Assembly (NCBI GenBank): GCA_030609765.1
Contig: JAUWTE010000018.1
Location: forward strand, 1 to 15,813
Direction: 5' to 3'
From: Acidobacteriota bacterium
GTDB lineage: Bacteria; Acidobacteriota; UBA890
DNA length: 15,813 nucleotides
This document shows, piece by piece, positions 1 to 6,686 of the stretch. Position 1 is the first letter of the stretch; every line of letters starts with the position of its first letter. Position numbers and translations under genes: made by a program. The notes under the pieces are model-generated. The model saw only the letters and a program-made list of their open reading frames with translations. It did no database searches and was not told the origin of the DNA.

Positions 1-532
1 CGGCGATACTCCGTGTGCGGGCCACAGCGTCGTTGGTGATCTTCTGCGACATCGTCTCGTCGAGCTCTCCCGCACCAATGGCGACCGGGTGGGCCGACCC
101 CATGCTCGTCCCCGGAGCCATAGCCACCAGGTCCGCAGACAGTGCGATCATGAATCCGGCTGATGCCGCCCTGCCCCCCGACGGCGCAACGTACACACAG
201 GTCGGCACGGGGCTGGCCAGAAAGGCCTCCATGACGTCGCTCATCGACTCTTCAAGGCCGCCCGGGGTGGACAACTGCAGGAGGAAAAGGTCGGCATTCC
301 TGTCCTGCGCAATCCGCAGCGATTCGATGATGAACTCGGCCGTGATCGGATGAATGGCGTCGTCCAGCGCGGCGACCACGATGACGCCGGAGGATTGTCC
401 CGGGGCAAATGCTGCATCCTGCGCCACCGTCTCATCCTGGCCATCCGCACCCTGGGCCCCGACGATCCCCACCAGGCCGAATACCACACAGCCGACTGCC
501 AGCAGCGATCGGGCCGAACGCAACGACACCAT
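1..532 (-). CDS. NfeD/ClpP-class membrane serine protease (partial, C-terminus off the window)
   Basis: Exported serine protease of the NfeD1 family (SppA/ClpP-like fold), which cleaves membrane-associated substrates. Only the first ~177 residues are here; the rest runs off the left edge. With the ATG at 532 as start, residues 1-28 form a clean signal peptide (basic start, hydrophobic stretch, AQG). The segment STPGG (about 88-92) fits the oxyanion region, PSGGRAASAG (117-126) carries the likely nucleophile Ser124, and Lys164 in MSQKITND fits the catalytic lysine of the family; APGTSMGSAHP (139-149) is also characteristic. The frame is open to an ATG at 595, which would add 21 residues, but those would be encoded partly by a copy of the local 17-bp repeat, so I prefer 532. 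Neither start has a well-placed Shine-Dalgarno site. The transmembrane and OB-fold parts of the full protein cannot be seen. Confidence 0.85.
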   Translation of the reverse strand, partial: MVSLRSARSLLAVGCVVFGLVGIVGAQGADGQDETVAQDAAFAPGQSSGVIVVAALDDAIHPITAEFIIESLRIAQDRNADLFLLQLSTPGGLEESMSDVMEAFLASPVPTCVYVAPSGGRAASAGFMIALSADLVAMAPGTSMGSAHPVAIGAGELDETMSQKITNDAVARTRSIA

Positions 533-565
533 CGCGGGCCATTGCGCTCGCGCAGCCGCGATCCG

Positions 566-682
566 TTGAGAAGTCCGGGCTAGGGCCAAAGTCATGTCTC
601 CATTGTGCACTGCCGAGGCGGCAACGCCCAAGGGGCTAGCCGGACTTCTCAACAGTTCGCAGCCCTTTGAGAAGTCCGGGCT
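566..682. repeat. Three copies of a 17-bp repeat, two direct and one inverted
   Basis: TTGAGAAGTCCGGGCTA occurs at 566-582, its inverse (lacking one C) at 637-652, and a third copy in the first orientation at 667-682 (16 bp). The first two bound an 87-bp segment (566-652) with inverted ends, like a tiny non-autonomous element. The last two form a hairpin with a 14-nt loop. The segment has no gene of its own. I cannot assign it to a named family. Confidence 0.75.
637..682 (-). terminator. Hairpin just after the Ntn-hydrolase stop codon
   Basis: The inverted copies 637-652 and 667-682 pair over about 15 bp around a 14-nt loop. The hairpin starts 5 nt beyond the stop codon of the Ntn-hydrolase gene as that gene is read. 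There is no run of U after it in either direction, so it is not a classical intrinsic terminator, but it could end transcription or protect the 3' end of the long operon transcript. Confidence 0.4.
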
Positions 683-687
683 CCCGG

Positions 688-1761
688 TCAGCGTTCGTAA
701 AGGTAGGCGGAATCGACGTGCCGGCTCCCGCTTCCATCGTTGACGGCAAAGCGGCTAGGCCTGAAATTGGCCCCACCGAACTCACCTTTCTTGTTCAGCG
801 CGTAGAAGTTGACGCTGAAGTTGGGCGTACCGTCCTCGCGCAGGAGACGCGGATCGACCGTCTTGTGCTCCACCCGCCGCATCACCTCCAGGCAAGCGTC
901 CTGCGGGTGCTTTCCCTGCCGCATGAACTCGACAGCCAGAAACGAGCAGCAATCGAGCAGGTTGGCCTCGCCTCGCCCCGTTGAGCCGCAGGCACCGACG
1001 TCGTTGTCGAGGTAAAGCCCGGCCCCGAGGATGGGTGAATCCCCTACCCTGCCGGGAATCTTCCAGGCCAGGCCACTCGTGGTCGTGACTCCCGAGATGT
1101 CTCCGTTCGCCGCGACCGCGTTGCAGTTGATGGTCCCATGCTCCCGGTAGAAGGAAGTGAAGTCGTCATCTTCCGGGAAATCGCCAACTCCGGAGGAGGG
1201 TGGAAACCAGTCGTCACGATCGGAGAGGTTTTCCTTCCACTCCAACCAGCGCAACCGTGCGCCATCAGTAAGGAGGGTTTCGATCTCGTCCCCGTGCATG
1301 CGGGCAAACTCTTGTGCCCCTCTCCCTACCAGCAGTACGTGGTCGGTCCGCTCCATGACCAGCCTGGCAACCTTCGACGGGGTCTTGATGCCCTCGATGC
1401 ACGCAACGGCACCGCCGTTACGGGTCGGACCGTGCATGACGGATGAATCAAGCTGAACTACGCCCGCCTCGTTCGGCAGGCCACCATATCCGACGCTGGT
1501 GTCCTCGGGATCCAATTCCACGATGTTGACCCCGGCGATGACGGAGTCGAGAGTGTCCTCACCCGCCTCGAGCATCTCCATGGCCCGGTTGCAGGCCTCG
1601 AGACCGTTGGCGCTCGAGATCACCAGCGGTCGCTGCCCCTGGGCCCGCCGGGTGTGCACCGCCGGCGCTCCCAATGCTGCCGCACTGCGACTTCCCAATA
1701 GACCCACGCCCGCTGCGGCACCCGCCCGCAGAACTCCTCGGCGACTCCAGCGCAACTTCAT
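688..1761 (-). CDS. Tat-exported N4-(beta-N-acetylglucosaminyl)-L-asparaginase / isoaspartyl peptidase family protein
   Basis: N-terminal-nucleophile hydrolase of peptidase family T2, which cleaves glycosylated asparagine or beta-aspartyl (isoaspartyl) bonds. The 357-residue precursor starts with a twin-arginine-type signal (SRRGVLRAGAAAGVG, residues 6-20), so export folded to the periplasm is likely. Family proteins self-cleave in front of a threonine that becomes the nucleophile; here that is HGT-I with Thr210. The aspartate before the threonine in glycosylasparaginases (HDT) is Gly209, as at the Gly-Thr site of the isoaspartyl-peptidase branch. The substrate segment GRVGDSPILGAGLYLDN (237-253) and the following GSTGRGEA are strongly conserved and favour the glycosylasparaginase branch. 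Start ATG 1761 has GGAG 7 nt upstream. The gene lies 24 nt after the cupin gene, so the two are probably co-transcribed. The exact substrate is not settled. Confidence 0.9.
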   Translation of the reverse strand: MKLRWSRRGVLRAGAAAGVGLLGSRSAAALGAPAVHTRRAQGQRPLVISSANGLEACNRAMEMLEAGEDTLDSVIAGVNIVELDPEDTSVGYGGLPNEAGVVQLDSSVMHGPTRNGGAVACIEGIKTPSKVARLVMERTDHVLLVGRGAQEFARMHGDEIETLLTDGARLRWLEWKENLSDRDDWFPPSSGVGDFPEDDDFTSFYREHGTINCNAVAANGDISGVTTTSGLAWKIPGRVGDSPILGAGLYLDNDVGACGSTGRGEANLLDCCSFLAVEFMRQGKHPQDACLEVMRRVEHKTVDPRLLREDGTPNFSVNFYALNKKGEFGGANFRPSRFAVNDGSGSRHVDSAYLYER

Positions 1762-1785
1762 GTCATTTCTCCGTCTCGGCTGTGC

Positions 1786-2139
1786 TCAGGCAGTTGATGT
1801 GCCTTCCCGTCCATAGCGATCCTCCAGGCGCACCACATCGTCGAGATGCGGCGTGGAAACCTCGAAGACGTCACACGTTTCCAGCGCCCGCATTCGATGA
1901 GTCGTGCCCGGCACGATGCGCCGTGCTTCACCAGGTCCCAGGGCATGCGCCACGAGCTCTTCGCCCTCCTGCAACTCGAGCTCCAAAACACCCGTGGCGA
2001 CGTAGACCGTCTCGTCCTTGACCTCGTGGTACTGCAGGCTGAGCTGCTCGTCCTTCTCGATGTGCAAGATCTTGCCAACGTAGAATTCAGTGTCAGCGAA
2101 GATGATCTCGTAGCCCCAAGGCTTCTCGACTCGTTGCAT
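1786..2139 (-). CDS. Small cupin protein, type II phosphomannose isomerase C-domain-like
   Basis: Single-domain cupin of 117 residues resembling the C-terminal cupin of type II mannose-6-phosphate isomerase/GDP-mannose pyrophosphorylase. Diagnostic pieces are KPWGYE (6-11), LSLQYHEVKDETVYVATG (33-50) and the tail DDVVRLEDRYGR (100-111). Likely metal ligands are His38, Glu43 and His81 (PGTTHRM); the second histidine of the usual HxH pair is absent. It may isomerise a sugar phosphate or only bind one; mannose-6-phosphate is the family guess. I chose ATG 2139 because a perfect AGGAGG (2144-2149) lies 4 nt upstream; a longer frame from TTG 2160 would put that site inside the gene. It follows the enzyme I gene by 72 nt and precedes the Ntn-hydrolase by 24 nt, placing it in or at the end of the PTS operon. 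Confidence 0.85.
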   Translation of the reverse strand: MQRVEKPWGYEIIFADTEFYVGKILHIEKDEQLSLQYHEVKDETVYVATGVLELELQEGEELVAHALGPGEARRIVPGTTHRMRALETCDVFEVSTPHLDDVVRLEDRYGREGTSTA

Positions 2140-2143
2140 CGGT

Positions 2144-2149
2144 CCTCCT
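2144..2149 (-). promoter_or_regulatory. Strong ribosome binding site that fixes the cupin start
   Basis: The minus strand reads AGGAGG here, 4 nt before ATG 2139. It supports that start over the TTG at 2160. Confidence 0.7.
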
Positions 2150-2211
2150 GGAACGGGCAAGAGGGGCCGCCCAGTTCAGGGACATGCCGCCCTCCCGCGT
2201 GGGTGCACGTC

Positions 2212-3975
2212 TCAGTCGCGCACCAGGAAACCCTCAGGAAACAGTGCCATCTGCTGCTCCAGCGCGAACTCCTCGACCTCCCTGGCGGTTCTGAGTTGCA
2301 GCGCTCGCTTCAGAATCCACTCGGTATCCGCTTGTTTGACCTTGCGGATCACATTCTTGACCAGCGGGATGGCGACCGCACTCATGCTCAGCTCTTCCAT
2401 CCCGAAACCCAACAGCATCATCGCGGTGAGGGGGTCTGACGCCATCTCGCCGCACATGCTCACTGGCACATCTTGATCCTGTGCCATCTTCAAGAGGCTG
2501 CGCAGGACCCGCAGAACCGCCGGATGCAGCGGCTCATACAAGTGTGCAACGGCATCGTTGGTTCGATCCACGGCGAGCAGGTACTGAATGAGGTCGTTGC
2601 TGCCGATGGAGAAGAAGTCCGCTTCCTGGCCGAGTAGATCAGCGATCACCGCGGCTCCAGGCACCTCGATCATGATTCCAACAGGGATCGAGTCAGCAAC
2701 CGCATGCCCCTCTGAGACCAGAGCCTCGTGCACCTCCGCGATCACCGATTTCGCCTCGAGGAACTGTTCGACTCCCGAAACGAACGGCAGCATGATCCTC
2801 AGGTTGCCGTGAGCACTCGCCCGTAGGAGGCCGCGAAGCTGAGTCTTGAACAACTCGCGCTCGCGCAACGCCAGCCGCAGGGCACGAAGCCCCAACAGGG
2901 CGCTGGGATCGTTTTCAACGGCGGTGTCCCCAGCCAAGATCTTCTCGCCGCCGATGTCGAGGATGCGGATGCTGACTGAATGCGGACTCATGCGCTCGAG
3001 CACCTTGCGATATTCCTCGAAGTGCTCCTCCTCGGTTGGCAGCACACCCGGACGTCGCAGATAGAGGAACTCCGACCGGTACAGGCCGATCCCCTCGGCC
3101 CCATGTGCCAGGGCCGATTCGACGTCTTCGCTCGTCTCGATATTGGCAGTGAGCTTGACCCTGAATCCGTCGCGAGTCACAGCAACCAGGTCCCGGGTTC
3201 CCATGAGCTCAACCAGATGCTCCGATGAGGAAATCTGCTTGTTCTGGTACTCCTTCAGCACGGTCTCGGACGGGGCAACGACGACCAAACCCTCGTCGCC
3301 GTCCAGGACCACCGTGTCGTTCGGATTCAGCATCGCGGTAACGTCGTGCAGGCCCACCACCGCTGGGATCTCGAGAGAGCGGGCCACGATGGCCGAGTGT
3401 CCGGTTCGGCTACCGACGTCGGTCGCGAATCCCAGCACCCGGGAAACATCGAGCTGTGCCGTCTCCGAGGGACTGAGGTCGTGCGCAAACAAGATCACCG
3501 GGTGATCGAGGTGCCCGAGACGGTTCCCCTCCTCGCCCGCCAGAGCCCGTAATAGGCGCTCCTGCAGATCGTCGATGTCGGTGCCACGCTCCCTCAGGTA
3601 AACGTCTGAAATGTTCGCCACACGCCTGCTGAGGTCACCACCTACCTGCCGTACGGCCCACTCGACATTCTGATGGCCCTCGCGAATGCGCTTCTCGATC
3701 TCGCCGATGAACATGGAGTCCTTGAGCAAGAGAACCTGCGCGTCGAAGATCTGTGCGACACCGGTGCCAAGCACCTCCCCGGTGCGTTGCTTCAGGGTCT
3801 CGAGGTCCACACCAGCACGTTCGACCGCAACACGAAGGCGCTCGAGCTCCTCGGTCACCTGGTGCTGGTCGAGCTCCGATTGGGACACGGGTACACGGCG
3901 CCTCTCCAGGACCAAGGCGGGTCCAATAGCGATGCCCGGGGAGACCCCGATTCCGTGACGGACAATTCCCTGCAA
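2212..3975 (-). CDS. ptsI: PTS enzyme I, phosphoenolpyruvate-protein phosphotransferase
   Basis: First enzyme of the phosphotransferase system: it takes phosphate from PEP onto its own histidine and passes it to HPr in the cytoplasm. Full length at 587 residues. The N-terminal part carries VSPGIAIGPA (11-20) and the swivelling phosphohistidine domain with GSRTGHSAIVARS (188-200), where His193 is the phosphorylated residue. The C-terminal PEP-binding barrel has GLYRSEFLYL (297-306, Arg300), ILDIGGEK (338-345), the FSIGSNDLIQY segment (455-465) and MCGEMASD with Cys508 as the acid/base. All key residues are present. The start is a TTG, 7 nt after the HPr stop codon; a purine-rich GGAGAGGAG lies at the end of the HPr gene. 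The tight spacing to HPr indicates translational coupling. No PTS permease follows, so phosphate flow probably serves regulation. Confidence 0.97.
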   Translation of the reverse strand: MQGIVRHGIGVSPGIAIGPALVLERRRVPVSQSELDQHQVTEELERLRVAVERAGVDLETLKQRTGEVLGTGVAQIFDAQVLLLKDSMFIGEIEKRIREGHQNVEWAVRQVGGDLSRRVANISDVYLRERGTDIDDLQERLLRALAGEEGNRLGHLDHPVILFAHDLSPSETAQLDVSRVLGFATDVGSRTGHSAIVARSLEIPAVVGLHDVTAMLNPNDTVVLDGDEGLVVVAPSETVLKEYQNKQISSSEHLVELMGTRDLVAVTRDGFRVKLTANIETSEDVESALAHGAEGIGLYRSEFLYLRRPGVLPTEEEHFEEYRKVLERMSPHSVSIRILDIGGEKILAGDTAVENDPSALLGLRALRLALRERELFKTQLRGLLRASAHGNLRIMLPFVSGVEQFLEAKSVIAEVHEALVSEGHAVADSIPVGIMIEVPGAAVIADLLGQEADFFSIGSNDLIQYLLAVDRTNDAVAHLYEPLHPAVLRVLRSLLKMAQDQDVPVSMCGEMASDPLTAMMLLGFGMEELSMSAVAIPLVKNVIRKVKQADTEWILKRALQLRTAREVEEFALEQQMALFPEGFLVRD

Positions 3976-3982
3976 GGGCGGA

Positions 3983-4249
3983 CTACTCCTCTCCGAATTT
4001 GTTCTCGACCAGAGCCTCCAGAGCTAGCATGGCCTCTTCCTCGTCGGAACCATCGAGAACTACCTCCAAATGCGTTCCCATGGGTGCGGCGAGCAGAAGC
4101 ACGCCCATGATGCTCTTGCCGTTCACTCGCAGGTCCCCCTTGATGACCTCGACCGCGCAAGCGAACTCCGTCGCGCGCTGCACGAATTTGGCTGCAGCAC
4201 GCGCATGCAATCCCAGCTTGTTCTGAATCACGAGCTCTTTTTCCAGCAT
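3983..4249 (-). CDS. ptsH: Phosphocarrier protein HPr
   Basis: HPr relays phosphate from enzyme I to EIIA. At 88 residues it is normal length. NKLGLHARAA (10-19) contains the phosphorylated His15 with Arg17, and VNGKSIMGVLLLAA (42-55) contains Ser46, the residue phosphorylated by HPr kinase. Having both sites, and an HPr kinase gene in the same operon, means two independent inputs (PEP and ATP/metabolite state) can meet on this protein. The start ATG places His15 at the usual position. An AGGAG lies only 1 nt before the ATG, which is closer than normal. Upstream is an 85-nt gap to the EIIA gene, the widest within the lptB-to-ptsI core, containing a small hairpin and a direct repeat. Confidence 0.97.
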   Translation of the reverse strand: MLEKELVIQNKLGLHARAAAKFVQRATEFACAVEVIKGDLRVNGKSIMGVLLLAAPMGTHLEVVLDGSDEEEAMLALEALVENKFGEE

Positions 4250-4263
4250 GCTCCTGGCCCGAT

Positions 4264-4287
4264 GGTTTGATCGTTGTAAGGTTTGAT
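4264..4287 (-). repeat. Direct repeat ATCAAACC x2 upstream of ptsH
   Basis: On the minus strand ATCAAACC occurs at 4287-4280 and again at 4271-4264, separated by 8 nt (period 16), and ends 14 nt before the HPr start codon. The position and spacing could suit a protein-binding site or an RNA-level control element. No clear promoter hexamers surround it. Confidence 0.35.
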
Positions 4288-4316
4288 GACTCCCGACAGG
4301 GCCCCGTGACCTCGGA

Positions 4317-4331
4317 GCTTCCCCTCGAAGC
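4317..4331 (-). other. Small hairpin after the EIIA stop codon
   Basis: GCTTC and GAAGC pair around a 5-nt loop, 3 nt past the EIIA stop codon. The 5-bp stem has no U tract, so it is weak as a terminator. It could instead be a processing or stability element between EIIA and HPr. Confidence 0.25.
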
Positions 4332-4334
4332 AGG

Positions 4335-4748
4335 CTACGTCTCTTGCCGGGAAGAGAGGATCTCGCTAGCGACGTAGACGCTCTTCTGGCCCCGCTCCCG
4401 CACCTGCTGCGCGATCCCCAAGAGACTCTCGCTGGCGTTCTGGAGGCTCGTCAACTTGATCAACATCGGCAGGTTGACGCCGGTGACGATCTCGACCTGG
4501 TCTTGTTCCAGGAACGCCAGGCTCACGTTGGTGGGAGTGCCGCCGAACATGTCGGTGAAAATCAGCACGCCCCCGCCGCTGTTGACCGTCTCGATCGTTT
4601 CCTGGATCTGCTGCCGGGCGACAGCGACGTCATCGTCCCAGTCGATGGAGACGGCGGCAATGCCCTCGGTGCGACCAACGATTCTCTCGGTGGCATCGAG
4701 AAGCTCTCGAGCAAGTCGGCCATGCGTGACGATGACAGCGCCTACCAT
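4335..4748 (-). CDS. PTS mannose-family EIIA domain protein
   Basis: Stand-alone EIIA of the mannose/fructose/sorbose PTS family, 137 residues, cytoplasmic. It accepts phosphate from HPr on His9 (MVGAVIVTHG, residues 1-10). The segment GGGVLIFTDMFGGTPTNVS (58-76) is the typical core around the second strand, and the chain ends soon after the single domain. I start it at ATG 4748, which has GGAG 6 nt upstream and puts the histidine where the family has it; the open frame continues upstream into the end of rapZ but has no family similarity there. It lies 32 nt after rapZ. No EIIB, EIIC or EIID is encoded nearby, so this EIIA probably acts as a regulatory phosphate sink or sensor rather than as part of an uptake complex. 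Confidence 0.93.
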   Translation of the reverse strand: MVGAVIVTHGRLARELLDATERIVGRTEGIAAVSIDWDDDVAVARQQIQETIETVNSGGGVLIFTDMFGGTPTNVSLAFLEQDQVEIVTGVNLPMLIKLTSLQNASESLLGIAQQVRERGQKSVYVASEILSSRQET

Positions 4749-4780
4749 CGAGCACTCCGCGTCGTGCGGTGAATGAATCT

Positions 4781-5653
4781 CTATGTTTGGCTCACGCCGG
4801 GAATGTCCCGGTGGATGAGCGACACCCGGTAGCCCCGCTCCTCGAGGATCGTGGCGACTCGTCGAGAAATGGCCACCGATCGATGCTGGCCCCCCGTGCA
4901 ACCGAAGGCCAGCGTCAAGTAAGTTTTCCCTTCTTCGCCATACTGGGGGATGAGGAAACCCAGCAGTTCCTGGAGAAGGCTCAAGAAATCGCCTGTCTCG
5001 CGATGGGATTCTACAAACTCCGCAACCGCATTGTCCATTCCGGTCAGGTCCTTCAGCTCGGGAATGTAGTGTGGATTGGGTAGGAACCTGACGTCGAAAA
5101 CGAGATCCGCGTTGGCGGGCAAGCCACGTCGATAGCCGAAGCTCATCACCGAAATGTTCAGCCGTTCTTTGCCTTCGCCTCCGAGTTGGGCCGTCAGGAA
5201 GTCACGTAGGTCGCGCTCCGAGAAGTGACTCGTGTCGATTACGCGATCGGCCAGCAGGCGGATCGGAGCGAGTCTCTCGCGCTCCAGGCGAATGCCCTCA
5301 GTCACACTCTGAACGTCGTCCCCTACCAGCGGATGGGGACGCCTCGTCTCGGAGAAACGCTGCTGCAAGACAGCATCCTCAGCATCCAGGAAGATGAGTT
5401 GCACCGCCCCGCGGCGCTGCTTGAGGGTGCTGAACAACTCCGCGAACTGATCGAGAAAGGCGCCGCCGCGAACGTCGATGCCGAGAGCGGCACCCTGCAG
5501 ACTTGGCGCCGCCCGGTCGAACAGATCGACGAGTGTTTCCATGAGCGGTGGCGGCAGGTTGTCGACACAGTAGTAGCCCAGATCCCCCAGGCAAGCGAGG
5601 GCGGCGCTCTTGCCGGCGCCCGACAGGCCAGAAACCACGAGCAGAGAGGTCAT
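4781..5653 (-). CDS. rapZ: RapZ-family nucleotide-binding protein (RNase adapter)
   Basis: RapZ/YvcJ-family P-loop protein; in E. coli it binds a small RNA and controls glucosamine-6-phosphate synthase, while elsewhere its role is less clear. With ATG 5653 as start it has 290 residues. Walker A is GLSGAGKS (9-16), followed by the family segment GYYCVDNLPPPL, then SFGYRRGLPANADLVFDVRFLPNP in the middle and GCTGGQHRSV (251-260) in the C-terminal domain. The frame stays open to GTG 5704, overlapping hprK, but ATG 5653 gives the usual short N-terminus and leaves a 22-nt gap after hprK. Neither start has a good Shine-Dalgarno site. Sitting between hprK and EIIA, it matches the classical rpoN-PTS neighbourhood. 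Confidence 0.95.
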   Translation of the reverse strand: MTSLLVVSGLSGAGKSAALACLGDLGYYCVDNLPPPLMETLVDLFDRAAPSLQGAALGIDVRGGAFLDQFAELFSTLKQRRGAVQLIFLDAEDAVLQQRFSETRRPHPLVGDDVQSVTEGIRLERERLAPIRLLADRVIDTSHFSERDLRDFLTAQLGGEGKERLNISVMSFGYRRGLPANADLVFDVRFLPNPHYIPELKDLTGMDNAVAEFVESHRETGDFLSLLQELLGFLIPQYGEEGKTYLTLAFGCTGGQHRSVAISRRVATILEERGYRVSLIHRDIPGVSQT

Positions 5654-5675
5654 GTTCGACAAAGCTATCGTCGCC

Positions 5676-6683
5676 TCACTCGAAATCACCCTCGTCCACG
5701 TCACTAGTGTCGGGACCCGACCGCGGGTCCTGTATGGCAGCTTCCAGCCTGCGGCGCATGTCCTCTGCCGGGTGATATCCGGTGAGCTTGAGGATGAGGT
5801 TCCGGGCCGCGACCTCGATCAGAATGGAGAGATTACGCCCCGAGGCAACGGGCAGCCGGACCAACGGTAGCTCCAGGCCCATGATCTCCTTCTTCTCCTC
5901 GTCGAGGCCGAGACGCTCATATTTCCCCCTCTCGGCCCACTTCTCGAGGTGCACGACCAACTCGATGCGTTTGCGAGCGCGAATCGACGCGGCCCCGAAC
6001 AGGTGCTCGATGTTGATCACACCCAGGCCGCGCAACTCCATGTGGTGCTTGATCAGCTCCGGGCCCTGGCCCAGCAGGATGTCGCCGCGCCGGCGACGAA
6101 TTTCCACGATATCGTCGGACACCAACCGGTGACCACGAACTACCAAATCGAGCGCGCACTCACTCTTGCCCACTCCCGACTCCCCCGTAATGAGAACGCC
6201 GATGCCATACACGTCCATCAGCACCCCGTGCACCGACGTTCGTGGAGCTAGATGACGATCGAGGAAGAGAGTGATGCGATCGATGAATTCCGAGGAGATC
6301 AGGTTGGTGCGAAACAGCGGAGTACCATGCTCCTCGCAGAGCTCGACGAGCTCTTCGAGTACTGCGGCCCTGCCGGTGAGGACGAAACACGCGACGGGAC
6401 GACCACAGATGACGTCGAGGATCTCGTGTCGCTGTCGGGGCTCCAGCAGCTCCAGGTAGTCGATCTCGGTCGATCCCAGAACCTGAACCCGGCCCGGCTT
6501 CATGAAATCCACGTAGCCGGTCATGGCCAGACCTGGCTTCTGGATACGGTGAGCCGAGATTCCCCGATCGAATCCGGCCTCCCCGGCAAGGAACTCGAGC
6601 TCGAGATGCCCGCCGTCGCCGGCGGCGAGCTCGCGCACCGTGATCTGGCCTCCACGCACGGAATCGGCGCCATCAGTGCTCAT
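5676..6683 (-). CDS. hprK: HPr kinase/phosphorylase
   Basis: Bifunctional enzyme that phosphorylates HPr on Ser46 with ATP or pyrophosphate and reverses the reaction by phosphorolysis. The 335-residue protein has the N-terminal domain (about 1-140) and the C-terminal kinase domain. Visible motifs are SVHGVLMDVYG (150-160) with conserved His152, Walker A GESGVGKS (167-174), LVSDD (188-192), the signature ELRGLGVINI (216-225), and LPVASGRN (277-284), the loop that docks HPr. The last ~20 residues are acidic and not conserved. It starts only 3 nt after the rpoN stop codon, so translation is coupled. The ribosome hibernation gene (hpf/raiA) often found between rpoN and hprK is missing. Its target Ser46 is present on the HPr encoded two genes downstream of RapZ. 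Confidence 0.97.
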   Translation of the reverse strand: MSTDGADSVRGGQITVRELAAGDGGHLELEFLAGEAGFDRGISAHRIQKPGLAMTGYVDFMKPGRVQVLGSTEIDYLELLEPRQRHEILDVICGRPVACFVLTGRAAVLEELVELCEEHGTPLFRTNLISSEFIDRITLFLDRHLAPRTSVHGVLMDVYGIGVLITGESGVGKSECALDLVVRGHRLVSDDIVEIRRRRGDILLGQGPELIKHHMELRGLGVINIEHLFGAASIRARKRIELVVHLEKWAERGKYERLGLDEEKKEIMGLELPLVRLPVASGRNLSILIEVAARNLILKLTGYHPAEDMRRRLEAAIQDPRSGPDTSDVDEGDFE

Positions 6684-6686
6684 TGA

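Noticed and set aside
1846..2439. 197-codon plus-strand frame
   Set aside because: Runs opposite the cupin and ptsI genes and has no motif.
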